Part shown: in pieces, positions 1 through 7,584 of the stretch
How positions within the stretch are numbered: position 1 is the stretch's first letter
Layout: the number at the start of each line of letters is the position of its first letter
Origin: Gammaproteobacteria bacterium
GTDB taxonomy: Bacteria > Pseudomonadota > Gammaproteobacteria > Steroidobacterales > Steroidobacteraceae
NCBI GenBank assembly: GCA_016882265.1
Contig: VGVB01000027.1
Span: 1 to 38,181 of the forward strand
Direction: 5' to 3'
DNA length: 38,181 nucleotides
Made by a program: the position numbers and the translations under genes
Notes under the pieces: generated by a model
What the model saw: only the letters and a program-made list of their open reading frames with translations
What the model was told of the DNA's origin: nothing
Database searches by the model: none

Positions 1-747
1 TTCCGTCCGCTCGCTCGCCGCGCGCACCTGCCAGTACAGCAGACCGGCGACGGCGAGCGCCGCCAGCGCCGCGATCGCTCCGACCCAGCGCGGGCCACTG
101 CCCGCCGAAGTCTGCTCCGGCGCTGCCGGCTGCTCCGCCGCTGGTTCCGCCGGCTCGCGCGGCCGCAGCTCGGTCAGGATGCGGTGCGCGTAACTGTCCA
201 GCGTCGCGACGACGAACCGGCGCAGCTCGACGCTCTGCTCGCGTAGCAGTTGCTCGATGAGCCCGCGCAGACGCGGATCCGGCGCCGGCGTTGCCGCGGT
301 GAGCGGGGCAGCTTCCGTCGCATGGCCCTCGCCGTCGACCGGCTGCAACACCGGTGGTTCCCGATCGCGTCGATCCGGCAGGAGCTGCAACTGGTACAGC
401 GCCTTGGTCACGTCGATCGGATGAATCGATTTCGGCAGCACGCCGACCGCGCCCGAGGCGCGCGCGAGGCCCGCGTACAAGTCCCCTTCCTGGGACGTGT
501 ACATCATGATCGGGATCGCCGCGGTCGCCGGATTCGCCTTGATCTCACGCACCGCCTGCAGGCCGTCCATGCCCGGCATCAGGTGGTCCATGAAGATCAC
601 GTCCGGGCGGGCCGCCTGCAGGTATTCGAGCGCCGCTTCAGCGCAATCGGCCGCGTCGACGACGATGCCGTACTTCTCGAGCATCCGGCTGAGAACGACC
701 CGCGCTGACTTCGAATCGTCGACCACCAGAGCGCGCTTGGACGCCAT
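1..747 (-). CDS. Receiver-domain protein with C-terminal membrane anchor (3' end cut by window)
   Basis: The first 249 residues are visible; the rest lies beyond the window edge. Residues 1-125 are a CheY-like receiver: acidic pair D10/D11, phospho-acceptor D54 in FMDHLMPGMDG, a conserved Thr in MMYTS and the Lys in GVLPKS. A linker rich in Pro, Ala and Glu follows, with a charged helix near residues 160-190, then a hydrophobic segment at about 221-242 that looks like a single membrane helix, then a charged stretch. The family predicts phosphorylation by a histidine kinase; no DNA-binding or enzyme domain is seen before the truncation. A receiver at the N-terminus with a membrane helix behind it is unusual, since most receivers are soluble. 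The next gene is divergent. Confidence 0.85.
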   Translation of the reverse strand, partial: MASKRALVVDDSKSARVVLSRMLEKYGIVVDAADCAEAALEYLQAARPDVIFMDHLMPGMDGLQAVREIKANPATAAIPIMMYTSQEGDLYAGLARASGAVGVLPKSIHPIDVTKALYQLQLLPDRRDREPPVLQPVDGEGHATEAAPLTAATPAPDPRLRGLIEQLLREQSVELRRFVVATLDSYAHRILTELRPREPAEPAAEQPAAPEQTSAGSGPRWVGAIAALAALAVAGLLYWQVRAASERTE

Positions 748-852
748 GCAGGCTCTCCCGGCCAGCCTGATCGCAGTGTAACGCAGGCGCTGTCAACCGT
801 TGCAGGTGCCGCAGCGTTTCCTGCCACAGGATTCACGATGGAGGACGCGACG

Positions 853-1407
853 ATGCCGCTTGCCATATTCCGCCGCCCGGCTGCACTCGGCCTGCTCGCG
901 GCGGGCACTTTCGGTCTGCTGCTCGCGGGCCTGCCCGCCGAGGCCGGTGAGCACGGCGCGCAGCGCCACCGGTCGCAGCGCGGCGCCGGCGAGGTGATGC
1001 AGCGCACGACCACCCGCACACGCACCGACGACGGCTGGACCAGCAACACGACCTGGGTGAGGCGCGACGGTCGCAGCGGCAGCAGCCAGACCACCGTTCA
1101 CCGCGATCCGGAGTCCGGGACGCGCACGCGCGCGACCGTCACGACACTGCCGGACGGCGCGACCCGGACGGCGAACCAGACGATGACGCGAACCGACACC
1201 GGTATGACGAGCAGCACGATGATCACCGGACCGCAGGGAACAACCCAGCGCCAGACTGAGGTCGTGCGCAGTGAGGACGGCCGGATCGTCACGACCAGCG
1301 TCACCCGACCCGACGGCGAGATCCTGACCCGCCAGGTGACCGTCACCCGTGACCCGACCACCGGCACCGTGACCCGGCAGGTCGAGCGCGACGGCCCGCA
1401 GAACTGA
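853..1407 (+). CDS. Secreted threonine/arginine-rich repeat protein, function unknown
   Basis: 184 residues. I prefer the ATG at 853 because GGAGGA lies at 840-845, seven bases upstream; an upstream in-frame ATG at 838 overlaps that site. Residues 1-32 look like a signal peptide (basic start, Leu/Ala-rich core, cut near AEA/GE). The mature part is a run of roughly nine degenerate units of 13-15 residues, each with a turn such as DG, PDG or DPTTG followed by alternating Thr/Val/Arg, for example RIVTTSVTRPDGEILTR. This pattern suggests beta-strands joined by tight turns. No catalytic motif or cysteine is visible. I recognise no family; it may be a periplasmic or surface beta-repeat protein. Confidence 0.75.
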   Translation: MPLAIFRRPAALGLLAAGTFGLLLAGLPAEAGEHGAQRHRSQRGAGEVMQRTTTRTRTDDGWTSNTTWVRRDGRSGSSQTTVHRDPESGTRTRATVTTLPDGATRTANQTMTRTDTGMTSSTMITGPQGTTQRQTEVVRSEDGRIVTTSVTRPDGEILTRQVTVTRDPTTGTVTRQVERDGPQN

Positions 1408-1438
1408 CCCGCGCCAGCGGTTCGGGGCTATCATGGAA

Positions 1439-1460
1439 ATCCGGCACCCTGGTGCCGGAT
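1439..1460. repeat. Perfect 10-bp inverted repeat before the AsmA-like gene
   Basis: The arms ATCCGGCACC (1439-1448) and GGTGCCGGAT (1451-1460) are perfect with two bases between them. As RNA this would be an 8-bp stem with a six-base loop. A TATCAT element lies at 1429-1434, so the palindrome would start at about the transcription start. No T tract follows. It could be an operator or a 5' leader hairpin; a terminator for the upstream gene is less likely. Confidence 0.5.
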
Positions 1461-1485
1461 CTTCCATTCCCGCGCGGGCGCTGGC

Positions 1486-3576
1486 ATGCGGTGGCTGGTC
1501 TGGTTCCTCCTCGCCCTCGGGCCCGCGCCGGCAGCGCTGGCGGCCGGGCGCATCGCCGTCGAGGCGGAGGCCATCGAGTGGGCCGGGCTGCAGGCCAGCG
1601 GATTGCGCCTGCGCTGGTCGCCGCGTGCCGGCGGCGGCGAGTTCTCGGCCGCCGCCGGCCGGATCACCGGGCTCGGGGCAGCGGGCGAACTGGCCGACCT
1701 GACATTGGACTGCGCCGACCTGCGCTTCAGCGGCGACACACTCGACTGCCGCCGCGGGCGCGCGCGCGGCACCCTCGGCCGGTTCGGCCCGCAGGACACA
1801 GCGTTCAGCCTCCGCGCCGATTCCGCCGGCAACGTCGTTGTGCAGGTCGCGTCGGTGGCGCTGGCCGGAGGGTCCGCGCAGGGCAGCCTCGACCTGCGCG
1901 GCACGGCCTGGAAACTGGGCGCGACTCTCAGCGATCTCAATCCCGGCGCAGCCGCCGAACTGGCGCAGCCGTGGCTGACATTGCCGGCAGGCTTCAGCGT
2001 CGGCGGCCAGATCTCCGGCGCGCTGCAGATGCATGGCAGCGCCGCAGAGCTGCGCGGAATCGACACGAACCTGGCGATCACCCGGCTCGATCTGGCGAAC
2101 ACCGAGGGCACGGTCGCGACCGAGCAACTGGCCGGCGAACTGCGCCTCGCAGCCGACCTGGAACGCGGCGGCGCAATGACGCTCACCGGCCGGCTCGAGC
2201 TGAACGCTGGCCAGGCCTACGCCGATCCGGTCTTTCTCGACTTCGGCCAGCATGCCCTCAGCGTCACCTGGACGGGTCAGCTCGCCGCGGGCGGGCAGCG
2301 TCTCAGCGCGCGCGAGTTCACGCTGGAGCAGGCCGGTGTCGTGCAGATGAGCGGCGCGGCGGACTTTGATCTCAGCGGCGGGCAGCCGCTCGCCAGCGCC
2401 CGGCTACAGGTCGCCGATCTGCAGCTCGCCGCGGCGCTGCCGGTCTGGGTCCAGCCGTTCCTGATCTCGACCGCGTTCAAGGACCTCGCCGGCGCGGGCC
2501 GGATCCACGGCACGCTCGAATTCGCGGCCGGACTGCCGAGCCGGGCGGACCTCAGCCTCGAGGGCATCACGCTGGACAGCGCCAACGGTTCCTTCGGCGT
2601 CGACGGACTGTCCGGTCTGCTGCGCTGGTTCGACGACGCGCGCCGCGGCGAGCTGGGCGGCGAGCTGGAGGACCAGGCCTTCCGTTCCTGGCTCGACTGG
2701 CGCTCCGCGCGGCTGTGGGGCATCGAGTTCGGCGCGGTCACGCTGCCGTTCGCTACCAGCGGCCGGCATTTCCGCCTGCTGGAGCCGGTCGTGCTGCCAT
2801 TGTTCGATGGGGGTCTCGCGATCGAGACGCTGCGCCTGCGCCATGCTGGCACCGAGCAGATGTACCTGCGCTTCGACGCGACGCTGCGGCCGGTCAGCGT
2901 CGCGCGCATCGCCCGCGCCTTCGCCTGGCCGGAATTCAACGGCACGCTGGCCGGGCGCATCCCGAACCTGCAGCTCGCGCGCGGCGAGGTCACCCTCGGC
3001 GGCAACCTCGAGGCCGAGGTCTTTGGCGGCAGCATCGTCGTGAAGAACCTGCGGCTACGCGACCCACTCGGCCGCTTTCCGCGCCTGTATGCGGACCTCG
3101 AGATCGACCGCCTCGACCTCGAGCAGCTCACCAACACGTTCTCCTTCGGCATGATCACCGGGCGGCTGTCCGGACGGATTGCGGGGCTGGAGACCTTTGC
3201 GTGGATGCCGGAGACCTTCGACGCGCGCTTCTACACGACGCCGGGCGACCGCACACCGCATCGCATCAGCCAGCGCGCGGTGACCAATCTGTCCAGCATC
3301 GGCGGCGGCAGCGGCGGCGGTGTGGCCGCGGCCTTGCAGGGCGGGTTCCTGCGCTTCTTCGAGACGTTCCGCTACGACCGGCTCGGGCTGAACTGCCGGC
3401 TGGCCAACGACGTGTGCCGGATGAGCGGCGTCGAGCGCACCGACGGCGGCTATTACATCGTCAAGGGTGCCGGCATCCCGCGCATCGACGTGATTGGCAG
3501 CGAGAGCCGCGTCGGCTGGAGCCGGCTGGTGCGCCAGCTCGGGGCGATCATGGAGTCCGAGGTCGTCATCCGGTGA
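1486..3576 (+). CDS. AsmA/YdbH-like envelope protein
   Basis: 696 residues. The ATG at 1486 opens a clear signal sequence (MRWLVWFLLALGPAPAALAA) and is followed by a long beta-rich chain of short alternating strands with repeated LxLxDL/GxLxG patterns, typical of AsmA-like bridge proteins that carry lipids between the two membranes. The C-terminus (GRIAGLETFAWMPETFDARF and the conserved RFFETFRYDRLGL with two Cys in NCRLANDVCRM) is not shared with TamB. The next gene combines YnbE- and YdbL-like parts, which in Escherichia coli sit directly downstream of ydbH, so I call this YdbH-like on sequence character plus context. E. coli YdbH is longer (about 880 residues). Membership of the AsmA-like group is fairly safe; the exact subfamily is inferred. 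Confidence 0.7.
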   Translation: MRWLVWFLLALGPAPAALAAGRIAVEAEAIEWAGLQASGLRLRWSPRAGGGEFSAAAGRITGLGAAGELADLTLDCADLRFSGDTLDCRRGRARGTLGRFGPQDTAFSLRADSAGNVVVQVASVALAGGSAQGSLDLRGTAWKLGATLSDLNPGAAAELAQPWLTLPAGFSVGGQISGALQMHGSAAELRGIDTNLAITRLDLANTEGTVATEQLAGELRLAADLERGGAMTLTGRLELNAGQAYADPVFLDFGQHALSVTWTGQLAAGGQRLSAREFTLEQAGVVQMSGAADFDLSGGQPLASARLQVADLQLAAALPVWVQPFLISTAFKDLAGAGRIHGTLEFAAGLPSRADLSLEGITLDSANGSFGVDGLSGLLRWFDDARRGELGGELEDQAFRSWLDWRSARLWGIEFGAVTLPFATSGRHFRLLEPVVLPLFDGGLAIETLRLRHAGTEQMYLRFDATLRPVSVARIARAFAWPEFNGTLAGRIPNLQLARGEVTLGGNLEAEVFGGSIVVKNLRLRDPLGRFPRLYADLEIDRLDLEQLTNTFSFGMITGRLSGRIAGLETFAWMPETFDARFYTTPGDRTPHRISQRAVTNLSSIGGGSGGGVAAALQGGFLRFFETFRYDRLGLNCRLANDVCRMSGVERTDGGYYIVKGAGIPRIDVIGSESRVGWSRLVRQLGAIMESEVVIR

Positions 3577-3672
3577 CCGCGCGGCTGCGCTAGAATCGGT
3601 TCAGGGCCCGTTCAGCCCCCGGCCGCGAGCATCACCGCGACCGGAACCGGACCACGTCGAGGAGATCCGCTC

Positions 3673-4260
3673 ATGCTGCGCTGGATTACCACGGGACTCG
3701 CCGCCACCCTGGCGCTGGCCGCCTGCGTCACGATCAACGTGTACTTCCCGGCCGCCGCGGCCGAGAAGGCGGCCGACCGGATCATCGAGGACATCTGGGG
3801 CAAGGACAAGGGCGGCGAACAGTCGGCGCTGCCGGTGCCGCAGGGCGAGGTTCTGCTGGCCGCGCTGCGCGGCGCGCTGGATCTGGTCGTACCCGCCGCC
3901 GAGGCGCAAGCCGACCTCGACATCTCGAGCCCGGCGATCCGTTCGCTGACCGCGTCGATGAAGGCCCGCGCCGCCGAACTCGATCCGTTCTTCGGCTCCG
4001 GCGCGGTCGGCCTCACGGCTGGCGGCCTCATTGAGCTGCGCGACGCCAATGCGGTGCCGCTCGCGGAGCGCAACCGCGCGCGCAAACTGGTGGCCGACGA
4101 GAACGCCGACCGCAACGCGCTCTATCGCGAGATCGCCGGTGCCAACGGCCATCCGGAGTGGGAAGCCGACATCCGCGGCACCTTTGCCCAGCGCTGGATC
4201 GCCAACGCACGCGCCGGCTGGTGGTACCAGAACGCGGCTGGGGCGTGGGTGCAGAAGTAG
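3673..4260 (+). CDS. Lipoprotein combining YnbE-like and YdbL-like (DUF1318) parts
   Basis: 195 residues; GAGGAG at 3659-3664 supports the ATG. A lipobox LAAC puts the lipidated Cys at residue 18. The segment right after it (VTINVYFPAAAAEKAADRII) resembles the small lipoprotein YnbE. The C-terminal half (ELRDANAVPLAERNRARKLV through RWIANARAGWWYQNAAGAWVQK) matches the DUF1318/YdbL pattern, including the closing G-x-W-x-x-K. In E. coli, YdbH and the lipoprotein YnbE are reported to form an intermembrane bridge with the periplasmic YdbL as an accessory factor; here the last two appear joined in one chain. It lies 96 bp after the YdbH-like gene. A TAGAAT element at 3591-3596 could give it its own promoter, but no good -35 is seen. 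Confidence 0.8.
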   Translation: MLRWITTGLAATLALAACVTINVYFPAAAAEKAADRIIEDIWGKDKGGEQSALPVPQGEVLLAALRGALDLVVPAAEAQADLDISSPAIRSLTASMKARAAELDPFFGSGAVGLTAGGLIELRDANAVPLAERNRARKLVADENADRNALYREIAGANGHPEWEADIRGTFAQRWIANARAGWWYQNAAGAWVQK

Positions 4261-4273
4261 CGCGCCGCCGCGG

Positions 4274-4957
4274 CTAGGCTGGCTCCGGTCCGCCGGCGCG
4301 CTCGATCAGGGCCGGACCTTCATTACGCGGGCTGTTGACCGCGCGGCTGACCGGCCAGGCCTCGAAGCGCGCGTCGTCGCCGGGGCCGAGCAGCGCCCCA
4401 AGTGCGGGCACGTCCGCACAGTCCGGGTCGAGCCAGCGCGGCCAGTGCTCCGGCGGCAGCACGACCGGCATGCGGTCGTGGATGCGGCGCAGCGACGCCG
4501 TCGCATCGGTCGTCACCAGCGCACAGGATTCGAGCGGCTGGCCGCCGGCCGGGTCGGTCCAGCGCTCCCACAGTCCGGCGAAGGCGAGCGGCTGCGCGTC
4601 GCGCGTGCGGATGAACCACGGCTGCCGGCCGCCCGGCGCGGCCTGCCACTCGTACCAGCCGTCGGCGACGACCAGGCAGCGGCGCCGGCGGAAAGCGTCG
4701 CGGAAGGCGGGTTTCACGGCCAGCGTCTCCGCACGCGCGTTGATCATCCGGTTGCCGAGCGCGCGCTCGCGCGCCCAGCGTGGCACCAGTCCCCAGTGCA
4801 GCAGCACCAGTTCGCGCGCGCCGCCGGCTGCGCGTACCGCGGTCACGTCCTGCGTCGGCGCGATGTTGTAGCGCGGCGCCAGCGCGGGTACCGCCGCGAG
4901 CGCAAACAGCCGGCGCACTGACTCGGCCGGCGAAAAGAACGCGTAACGGCCGCACAT
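4274..4957 (-). CDS. yedK: SRAP-domain protein (YedK/HMCES family)
   Basis: 227 residues. The family binds abasic sites in single-stranded DNA and protects them through a covalent bond to Cys2. All key residues are visible: MCGRY with C2, N31 in YNIAPTQ, E103 in DGWYEW and H160 in RIHDRMP. The length is normal. It is the last gene of a minus-strand group, starting 5 bp after the ABC permease stop, so it is probably co-transcribed with the exporter, though no functional link is known. It converges with the lipoprotein gene, leaving only 13 bp between stops and no clear terminator. Confidence 0.95.
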   Translation of the reverse strand: MCGRYAFFSPAESVRRLFALAAVPALAPRYNIAPTQDVTAVRAAGGARELVLLHWGLVPRWARERALGNRMINARAETLAVKPAFRDAFRRRRCLVVADGWYEWQAAPGGRQPWFIRTRDAQPLAFAGLWERWTDPAGGQPLESCALVTTDATASLRRIHDRMPVVLPPEHWPRWLDPDCADVPALGALLGPGDDARFEAWPVSRAVNSPRNEGPALIERAGGPEPA

Positions 4958-4962
4958 GGCCC

Positions 4963-5757
4963 CTACTCCCGGATGCCGGTGCCCCGGTTCATCAGCGTGA
5001 CCACGACCGTGAACATCAGCGCCGCGGCCAGCGCCATGATCGCGAACGCGGTGCCGAGACCCACGTCGCTGGCGCCCAGGAACCCGTGGCGGAAGGCGTT
5101 GACCATGTACAGGATCGGGTTCGCATAGGACATCCGCTCGGCCCAGGCCGGCAACAGCGACACCGTGTAGAACACGCCGCCGAGGTAGGTCAGCGGCGTC
5201 AGCACGAAGGTCGGGAACCAGGTGATCTGGTCGAAGTTCTTCGCGAAAATCGCGTTGAAGAAGCCGCCGAGCGCGAACACGACCGAGGTCAGCAGCACCG
5301 AGCCGGCGACCAGCAGCGGATGCTCGACCGGAATGCGCGTAAAGAACAACGCCACCGCGGTGACCACGATGCCGACCAGCAGGCCGCGCACGACGCCGCC
5401 GGCCACGTAACCGGTGACGATCAGCCAGTTCGGCAGCGGCGCGACCAGCAGCTCCTCGATGTGCTTGCCGAACTTGGCGCCGAAGAAGCTCGAGACCACG
5501 TTGCCGTAGGAGTTCGTGATCACCGCCATCATGATCAGGCCCGGGGCGATGTACTGCATGTAGTCGTAGCCGCCCATCGGCCCGATGCGCCGGCCGATCA
5601 GGCTGCCGAAGATCAGGAAGTACAGCGTCGCCGTGACCGCCGGCGGCACCAGCGTCTGCACCCAGATGCGCAGGATGCGCCCGAGCTCGCGGCGCACGAT
5701 GGTCTGGAAACCGACCCATTGGATCCGCGCCAGCGACGGTTCGCGCGCCCGGTCCAT
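4963..5757 (-). CDS. yadH: ABC-2 type transporter permease
   Basis: 264 residues with an amphipathic N-terminus (IQWVGFQTIVRRELGRILRI) and about six hydrophobic segments, the ABC-2 permease layout. Phrases such as PPAVTATLYFLIFG, YMQYIAPGLIMMAVITNSYG and FAKNFDQITWFPTFVLTPLTYLGGVFY are typical of the YadH group of exporters. It begins two bases after the stop of the ATPase gene, so the two form one operon and one exporter. The substrate is not known; homologues are annotated as exporters of drugs, polysaccharides or lipids. Confidence 0.93.
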   Translation of the reverse strand: MDRAREPSLARIQWVGFQTIVRRELGRILRIWVQTLVPPAVTATLYFLIFGSLIGRRIGPMGGYDYMQYIAPGLIMMAVITNSYGNVVSSFFGAKFGKHIEELLVAPLPNWLIVTGYVAGGVVRGLLVGIVVTAVALFFTRIPVEHPLLVAGSVLLTSVVFALGGFFNAIFAKNFDQITWFPTFVLTPLTYLGGVFYTVSLLPAWAERMSYANPILYMVNAFRHGFLGASDVGLGTAFAIMALAAALMFTVVVTLMNRGTGIRE

Positions 5758-5759
5758 GC

Positions 5760-6692
5760 TCAGTCCTGCGCCGCCGCCGCGCCGCGGTTCTCGACCAGGC
5801 GCATGAACAGCTCCTCCAGCCGGTTGACCTTGTTGCGCATGCTGGCCACCTCGATGCCGGCAGCGCTCAGGCGCGCGAAGATGTCATTCAGGCTGTGCTG
5901 GCGCGACACGTCGATCTCCAGCGTGTGATCGTCGGCCAGCCGCACGACGCAGTCCGGCAACCGCGGCGGCGCCGCGACCGGCGCGCGCAGGTTCAGCACG
6001 AAGGTCTCCTGGTGCAGCTTGCGGATCACCGCCGCCATGCTGTCGTTCTCGATGATGCGGCCACCGTCGATGATCGCGATGCGCCGGCACAGGTTCTCGG
6101 CTTCCTCGAGGTAGTGCGTGGTCAGAATGATGGTCGTGCCGGCGGCGTTGATCTCGCGCACGAAGCTCCACATGCTGCGCCGGATCTCGATGTCCACGCC
6201 GGCCGTCGGCTCGTCGAGGATCAGCAGGCGCGGCTCGTGCACCAGCGCGCGCGCGATCATCAGCCGGCGCTTCATGCCGCCGGACAGCGCCCGCGCGGTC
6301 TCGTGGCGCCGGTCCCAGAGCTGCAACTGGCGCAGGTAGCGCTCGGTACGCTCGCGCGCCAGCCGGCGCGGGATCCCATAGAACCCGGCCTGGTTGACGA
6401 CGATCGTATGGACGCTCTCGAACTGGTTGAAATTGATCTCCTGCGGCACCAAACCGATGCAGGCCTTGGCGCGGTCGAGTTCGCGGTCGATGTCATGGCC
6501 GAACACCTGCACGCTGCCGCCGGACTTGCGCACCAGCGACATGACAATGCCGATCGTCGTGGTCTTGCCGGCGCCATTCGGGCCGAGCAGCGCGAAGAAA
6601 TCGCCCTCGGCGACCTCGAGATCGATGCCGCGCAGGGCCTCGACACCGTTGCGATAGGTCTTGGTCAGGCCGCGGATCGCGAGCGCCTGCAT
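5760..6692 (-). CDS. yadG: ABC transporter ATP-binding protein
   Basis: 310 residues. Residues 1-230 form a complete nucleotide-binding domain: Walker A GPNGAGKTTT, Q-loop in LVPQEINF, signature LSGGMKRRL, Walker B LLILDEPTAGVD and the switch His in LTTHYLEEAE. The C-terminal 80 residues match the extension found in YadG/CcmA-like ATPases paired with ABC-2 permeases, ending in a possible coiled helix (MRNKVNRLEELFMRLVENRG). It is the first gene of the yadG-yadH-yedK group. The 84-bp gap upstream separates it from the stop of the FlhD-like gene on the same strand, and no promoter is obvious there. Confidence 0.95.
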   Translation of the reverse strand: MQALAIRGLTKTYRNGVEALRGIDLEVAEGDFFALLGPNGAGKTTTIGIVMSLVRKSGGSVQVFGHDIDRELDRAKACIGLVPQEINFNQFESVHTIVVNQAGFYGIPRRLARERTERYLRQLQLWDRRHETARALSGGMKRRLMIARALVHEPRLLILDEPTAGVDIEIRRSMWSFVREINAAGTTIILTTHYLEEAENLCRRIAIIDGGRIIENDSMAAVIRKLHQETFVLNLRAPVAAPPRLPDCVVRLADDHTLEIDVSRQHSLNDIFARLSAAGIEVASMRNKVNRLEELFMRLVENRGAAAAQD

Positions 6693-6776
6693 GGGACTCC
6701 GGCACCCGCCGCCGTGGCGGGGAACAGGCGCGGAGCGTAAACGGCGCCCGCCGCCGCGGCAACCACGGACGGCCGG

Positions 6777-7472
6777 TCAGGCCGGCAGTGCGCGGCGGAA
6801 GCGCCGCTGCAGCGCCTGCTGGCGCGCGCTTTCGGCGCCCTGGATCTGCAGGCCGAGGAGCTGCAGCACGTTGACCGACTCCTCGCATGGATCCGCGGCA
6901 CAACCCTCGAACTGCACCCAGAAGCGGGTGCGCGCGCCAAAACGCGCGGCGAGCACCGGCGCCACACGGCGCGCCAGCGCGTCGACGGCGCCGACCGACA
7001 GCGACCGCAATACCGCCGCACTGCCCGGGACCGCCCCGAATACCAGACGGATCGCCAGCGTGTTCACCTGGGCCAGATGCCAGGCCAGCATCAGCGCGGA
7101 GCGCACCAGCGCGACGACGCGTTCGTCAGCGGCCGGCGCGGCCTGGTTCTGGCTGTCCCGAACGCCGCCGAGCGCCGCCGCCTGGCCCTCCCAGTAAGCC
7201 GCATCACCGAAACGCAGATCGAACAATGCGTACGGCAGCCGCTCGCACAGGCGGCGCTGTGCATCCGCGTCGATCAGGGCATCGATCGCCCGCAGCGGCA
7301 GCCCCGCGATCAGCTTGAGCCGGTCCTCGTCCGCCAGGGCCGCGGCCAGATCCAGAAATGAATGGTTCAGGGAGACCAGCGCCCGGCGGGTGGCGGGATC
7401 GAGCAGGGACTGTTCCGACCACTCGGCGCCCCCAGCCGGGGGTGGCAATGCCAGCGGTTGTTGCCGGTTCAT
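6777..7472 (-). CDS. FlhD-like regulator with two tandem FlhD-like repeats (proposed)
   Basis: 231 residues; AGGGGA about eight bases before the ATG supports the start. Residues 32-88 (LNHSFLDLAAALADEDRLKL, then a central Gly and a closing LRF) follow the Escherichia FlhD pattern LNLSYLLLAQRL...D...LG...L...FRF. Residues 123-188 (LMLAWHLAQVNTLAIRLVFG, then LRSLSVGAVDALAR) align without gaps to the same FlhD region, with about 10 identities in 42 as judged by eye. The protein may therefore be a fused FlhD dimer. FlhD alone binds DNA weakly and works with FlhC; here an FlhC-like gene is transcribed divergently from 7585. Both similarities are remote and based on remembered sequence, so the call is tentative. 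Confidence 0.5.
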   Translation of the reverse strand: MNRQQPLALPPPAGGAEWSEQSLLDPATRRALVSLNHSFLDLAAALADEDRLKLIAGLPLRAIDALIDADAQRRLCERLPYALFDLRFGDAAYWEGQAAALGGVRDSQNQAAPAADERVVALVRSALMLAWHLAQVNTLAIRLVFGAVPGSAAVLRSLSVGAVDALARRVAPVLAARFGARTRFWVQFEGCAADPCEESVNVLQLLGLQIQGAESARQQALQRRFRRALPA

Positions 7473-7584
7473 GGAGTTTTTCCCCTTTGTCGTGATTATT
7501 TTCTAGCACAGACCAGTAGACCGGCTGATCATTTGCTGGTACAAAAATACCAATCTGTCGAGGGATGGTCAAGAAGCCGCCGCG
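7473..7584. promoter_or_regulatory. Divergent promoter region of the FlhD-like/FlhC-like pair
   Basis: This 112-bp gap is clearly richer in A/T than its surroundings and must contain promoters for both genes. It holds an inverted repeat TGGTA (7537-7541) / TACCA (7548-7552) around CAAAAA, and a CCAG...CTGG pair at 7513-7539. I could not place confident -35/-10 pairs, nor a site matching the remembered FlhDC box. Autoregulation from here is an inference. Confidence 0.45.

Noticed and set aside
1439..1460. The inverted repeat as a rho-independent terminator
   Set aside because: No T tract follows, and its place beside a TATCAT element fits an operator or leader better.
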